A stretch of DNA of 64,000 bases from Hydractinia symbiolongicarpus (Eukaryota; Cnidaria; Hydrozoa; Anthoathecata; Hydractiniidae): assembly GCF_029227915.1 (NCBI RefSeq), contig NC_079882.1:18736501-18800500 (forward strand), read 5' to 3'. Shown one piece after another: positions 59,684 through 64,000 of this stretch; the first letter of the stretch is position 1, and the number at the start of each line of letters is the position of its first letter. A program made the position numbers and the translations under genes. Under the pieces are notes generated by a model. It worked only from the letters and a program-made list of their open reading frames with translations. It searched no databases and was not told the DNA's origin.

Positions 59684-59846
59684 ACACAGTGTGCTATCTT
59701 CCCAATTTCCCTCACATGGCTTGGGTTAACCCAGGGCTACGGTAACATTCACTCATTGAATTGAACATTGAATTGCCGCCAGGGGGAATCGAACCCCGGT
59801 CTCTCGCAATAAGTGAGAGAGTTATAACCACTAAATTACAGTGCCA
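59684..59846 (-). repeat. tRNA-derived SINE, copy 4 (5' half only)
   Basis: tRNA-like head (B box read on this strand as GGAATCGAACCCC) and the first part of the body; the 3' body and tail are missing. It lies upstream of MICAL, within 500 bp of its start codon. Confidence 0.88.
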
Positions 59847-59999
59847 TAAGACACGCTTTAAGATATGAAAGGCGAAATCCCAAGAGTATGTCATTATCAC
59901 TGAACTGGCCACAAATCCAGACAAATATTAGTCTGCCATGTTAAGATACACTTTAAGCGAAGAAACTCAAAAAGATTTACCAGTCGCTGAATGTTACTG

Positions 60000-60700
60000 A
60001 AGAGAAAGGCAATTTTATTATTGAACAACTTGAAAAGTTTGCAAATAAAACGCTAGAGAGACACACCTTCAACAATTGAATACATAAGAGTGGTGAAACT
60101 TTTGATGATTTTGTTACAGACATCAAAATACTCGGCAAAAATTGCAATTTTTGTGTTGCCTGCCATGACAGCTTGATTAAAGATCACATCGTTGAGGGCA
60201 TAAACAATGACACTGTCCATAGAAAGTTACTGGTAGAAACAAAATTCACCAAAAAGTGCAACAAGAAATTGAAACAATGAAATCAGCAAAAACACTGGAG
60301 GTGAATGCGGTTTACAAGCCAATACAAAGACATTCCACTAACAACTGCATTTAGCAAGAACCGAAACAACAACTAACACCTTGTAAATTCTGTTTATGTC
60401 AGTGGAGGAGCCAAAAACTGTCCGGCATAGGGTAAAAACTGTATTCAGAAACACAAGAATTTTCGTACTAACATTTACCGCAAAGCAGCAAGCAAACAAT
60501 AATAAGCACCACTGTGAAAATGTAGAGATTGACACTGAAATGATAGCTGCTGATAGCGACATCGAGACAGACACAGAGATATTAACTGCAAGCAGTGGGA
60601 ATGACTTAGACACAGCATTTTATGGTCTGACGGACACAAGAAACAATACCAAAGTACATTATATCCATTCAGGAAGGAAAGTACTCAAAAAGTAACCAAA
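60000..60700 (+). pseudogene. Ty3-like gag relic
   Basis: GETFDDFVTDIKILGKNCNF and IKDHIVEGINNDTVHRKLL match the gag capsid region of Ty3-type retrotransposons. A CCHC-like knuckle (CKFC) near 60378 is frameshifted. An acidic tail is open at 60396-60695. No polymerase follows. Confidence 0.6.
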
Positions 60701-60805
60701 TGAGTATTGTGATTTATAAACATTAAACTGAAGCTGTATACGTAATTACATACATTTTAAGAACATTCAGTATTCTTAACACTTCATTATTTCTTCTTAC
60801 TCTAT

Positions 60806-61580
60806 TACAGTACAGTCCAGATGTAAGCGTACGCGTACGCTCAAGTTTCACACCTTTTTCTCTGAGGCGGTAGTTGTTTGTCTTTTGTTCTTATTAATTA
60901 TCTTGCGAGTCTTGTAAGTCATTAACTTGTGCGTAATAAACAAAAGATTATTGAAGAAAAAATAGCTCATTATAACTGTGCGTAACTATTGTTAAATAGT
61001 GTTAACATAACTATTCCCGATAGCATAATTGCAAATGTTATCAACTCTATCAATGTGACACGAAGAGCCATTGTTTAATATTTTTATTAAACAAATGTTT
61101 TGCGTGGAAACTAAATAAACTAGCGAGAAGGCATTGTTGGTTGCGCAGGTTAAATAAAGCTTTCAAGCAATAGAAATTATTATATTTTAACAAAGATTGA
61201 AACTTTAATTTTAATAGAAATGCTTTTTTAGATCGCATTTTAAAAAGTTTAAAAACGAAAAACGGCTATAGAAATGTTTTTTTAGATCGCATTTTAAAAG
61301 TTTAAAAACGAAAAACGCGATAGAAATTTTTTTTTTTAGATCGCGTTACTATAATTAGTTTCGTTGTTAAAAAAAATAAAAATTCAATGGCCTTGGCGTT
61401 TAATTTATTCTCGCGCAGAGTATTGTCTATAAACAATGTTTCTTGCTATGCTTTTGTTTTTAACACGAAGCAATTATTTTCGCGCAATTTGAAAGGAACT
61501 TGCTATCCTATTGTTTTTTTTAATGAAAGCAATTATTTGAGTTGAGCGTACGTGTATGCTTACATCTGGACTGTACTGTA
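60806..61580. mobile_element. Tc1/mariner-type MITE, copy 1
   Basis: TA-CAGTACAGTCCAGATGTA on the left and the inverse on the right (TACATCTGGACTGTACTG-TA), with TA target duplications and CAGT termini as in Tc1/mariner elements. The terminal inverted repeats extend at least 35 bp with few mismatches. 771 bp between the TAs and no transposase. Confidence 0.9.
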
Positions 61581-61919
61581 GTTTGTTTTCTTTACAGCTT
61601 CAATTTTTTTTCTGTTTTCATTAGTATTAAAACTTTGTTTTATTATAGGGGGAAATTTTGTGCATATAACATATATCTACCACTATACATTACATTATTT
61701 TTTACATATAAGTATTTCGATTTCCACATATAGAAAGGAGAAAGGTAGTAACATTTCAAATATTGAACATATATAAAGGAGGTAAGTAGCTGTCAGACAA
61801 AATATCAGATTAAAATTGATTTTCATCGTACAATTTTGCATTTGCATTTGGGTTGGACAATGTCAATGTCTGACTGCTATTTCAAAGCCTGTTATAAGCC
61901 AATTACGAGCCTCTCCCTT

Positions 61920-62020
<101 letters not shown>

Positions 62021-62335
62021 TGTATATTTTAATGGCTAGCCTCACAAATATCGAGGGACATACCCTGTCTATTATTTCCAGGAGGGGCTATGGCTTAGAT
62101 GGAGAGTCCTAGGGTACTTAATGGTCATTTTGAGCTATGCAGACCCAAATAGGGCCCACGTTCTACTAGACAACTCCCAGTAACATCCAACGGCCCACAC
62201 AGTGTGTCATCTCCCCAATTTCTCTCACATGGCTTGGGTTAACCGGGGGCTATGGTAACATTCACTCGCCCATGTTGAATCACCATCAAGAGGAATTGAA
62301 CTCCGGTCTTCGCACAGAGTACGAGAGCTATAACT
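62021..62335 (-). repeat. tRNA-derived SINE, copy 5
   Basis: Body and most of the head of the family at 17031; the last head bases after the A box are replaced by the unclassified repeat that starts at 62336. Confidence 0.92.
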
Positions 62336-63015
62336 ATTCTGCCCAGATTGAGAAAACAGCCTGTTTATAAACAGGACGGCCAAATTATGTACCCATTGCC
62401 CTAATATGTTTTTTTCCTGGTTATGTCGTGTTGACCGGATTATAATTGCTGATATAATGGCTGGTTAAGAAGGCTTTTATTGGCATCTTTTTTGACGTAA
62501 TTTTTCTCTGCAGGATAAAACACCAATAAAAACTAACAAGGCATAGCGGAAAAATAGTCTCGACATAATTCTTAGTATAAACTAAGAGTACATTTCATCA
62601 TAAAATACTTTGTAGTAACTAAATTTCACCGAACTAGATTTTATGGATGGGTGGGCTCATTTGTATTTTCGCGGGAATTGAATTCTGAGAATGACCTTAA
62701 ATTATTAAACTTGCGAACCCCAAAATTTAATTTCCACAAAATTTTGTTTCATTTGAGAACAACAACTTTGCAAACAGGGCTATTTACTTGTCATGAATGA
62801 TATAAAAGCCGGTCGGACCCAATTATGTTCGTTCTATAGGTGAGAAATAATATAAAAGTGTTGTACATAAGCAGGCCTGCCCCGATTATGTTCGTTCTAT
62901 ATGTGCCAAATAACATTTTTAACTGTGGTACATAAGTGCCAAATAATATAAAAAGTGTCGTACATAAGCCGGCCTGGCCCGGTTATGTTTGTTGTATAAG
63001 TGCCAAATAATATTT
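62336..63015 (+). repeat. Unclassified interspersed repeat, copy 2
   Basis: Same family and orientation as 4616-5240. The 3' part has several subrepeats of GGCCTGCCCCGATTATGTTC followed by GTGCCAAATAATAT, about 63 bp apart where regular. Confidence 0.75.
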
Positions 63016-63114
63016 ATAAAGCTTGGTTCTCACAATGGGCTAACGATGAGCTAACCATAGTGCGTATGACGCGCTACAACCTTAGCCCATAGTGTGAACG
63101 TAAAAGTACCTGCT

Positions 63115-64000
63115 TACAGTACAGTCCAGATGTAAGCGTACACGTACGCTCAGCTTGCAAAAATAATTGCTTTCATTAAAAAAACAATAGGATAGTGAGT
63201 TCCTTTTAAAATTGCGCGAAAATAATTGCTTCGTGTTAAAAACAAAAGCATAGCAAGAAACATTGTTTAAAAACAATACTTTGCTTGAGAATAAATTAAA
63301 CACGAAGGCGATTGAATTTTAATTTTTTTTAACAACAAAACTAATTATAGTAACGCGATTTGAATCTCGATTTATTTAAAAAACACAAGCTCTTTTAAAA
63401 AACAACAAATCCAATGATGTAAATATTTAAAAAAAAAACTAATGCTACTTTTAAAACTTTTGGTAATATTTCTTTATCGTCGAAACATACTTTTCTTCTT
63501 TTTATAAAAAGCAACGTTTAGCAACGCAAACGGAAAAACCCTACGTTTGGGACTTTTCCCTTCAAGATAAGATTTTTGAAAACAAATTAAATTTTAATAC
63601 AGAAGAAAGAAAAAATTTAAAAATATAGCTTTTGACGTTTTATAGTATCATGCTACATTTTATTGTTAAAAACATTGTCATTTTTTTTCTAGCGCGCAAC
63701 AGCTCTATCTCTTAAAAGATTTAAACAAAGCATCTAGCTGTCTATTTAGTTTTCACGCAAATCTTTTATTTTATAAAACTATCAAACAATGGCTCACCAT
63801 GTCACATTGATAGAGTTGATAACATTTTAAATACTTAAAACACTATCTAACGAAGCTTTCTTCGTTCTTTAACTTTCTAAAAAATCATTTCTATCGCCGT
63901 TCTTCATTCTTAAACTTTTAAAATGTGATCTAAAAATAACATTTCTGTCGACGTTTTTCGTTTTTAAACTTTTAAAATGCAATCTAAAAACATTTCTATA
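63115..64000. mobile_element. Tc1/mariner-type MITE, copy 2, cut by the window end
   Basis: Starts TA-CAGTACAGTCCAGATGTA, the same end as 60806. It carries the same interior as copy 1, inverted relative to it (CATTGATAGAGTTGATAACA near 63806 matches the inverse near 61040). The right end lies beyond the window. Confidence 0.88.

Overview
This is animal nuclear DNA: AT-rich, with spliced genes, long introns and dense interspersed repeats, and no bacterial operons. The gene content (MICAL, RAB21, NDUFB8, TMEM9) is metazoan. The mobile-element mix (ISL2EU, PIF/Harbinger, DIRS-type, BEL/Pao, Ty3-like, TTAA-flanked elements, tRNA-derived SINEs) suggests an early-branching animal, probably a cnidarian and perhaps a medusozoan. 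That placement is an inference; the sequence names no species.

Five host genes are supported. TMEM9 (minus, 1862-2365) is a single exon. A three-exon chromodomain-like plus C2H2 zinc-finger gene (plus, 16026-23982) has a 4.8-kb first intron loaded with repeats. RAB21 (minus, 27686-30911) has seven exons that join in frame to 218 residues. NDUFB8 (plus, 35677-36595) has two exons. MICAL (minus, about 47782-59376) has about 22 exons encoding a flavin monooxygenase, CH, LIM and bMERB domains. All RAB21 and NDUFB8 junctions and nearly all MICAL junctions were placed by GT/AG signals and phase agreement.

Most of the rest is mobile DNA. At 7.7-10.0 kb lies a broken PIF/Harbinger pair (DDE transposase and a MADF-type partner). 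At 10674-14377 is an apparently intact ISL2EU transposon: 55-bp perfect terminal inverted repeats enclose two convergent open genes, a SWIM/YqaJ-nuclease protein and a THAP/DDE transposase. At 33.5-34.4 kb is a BEL/Pao integrase relic. At 38.2-42.6 kb is a decayed tyrosine-recombinase (DIRS/Ngaro-type) retroelement. At 60.0-60.7 kb is a Ty3-like gag relic. Several TTAA-flanked inverted-repeat elements, two Tc1/mariner-type MITEs, five copies of one tRNA-derived SINE and one unclassified repeat family fill the gaps.

The most unusual items are the intact two-gene ISL2EU element; a chromodomain-like module assembled across the first intron of a zinc-finger gene; and a 438-bp block containing a perfect 98-bp palindrome that was copied 2.1 kb away, with 134 bp of flanking DNA duplicated around the insert.
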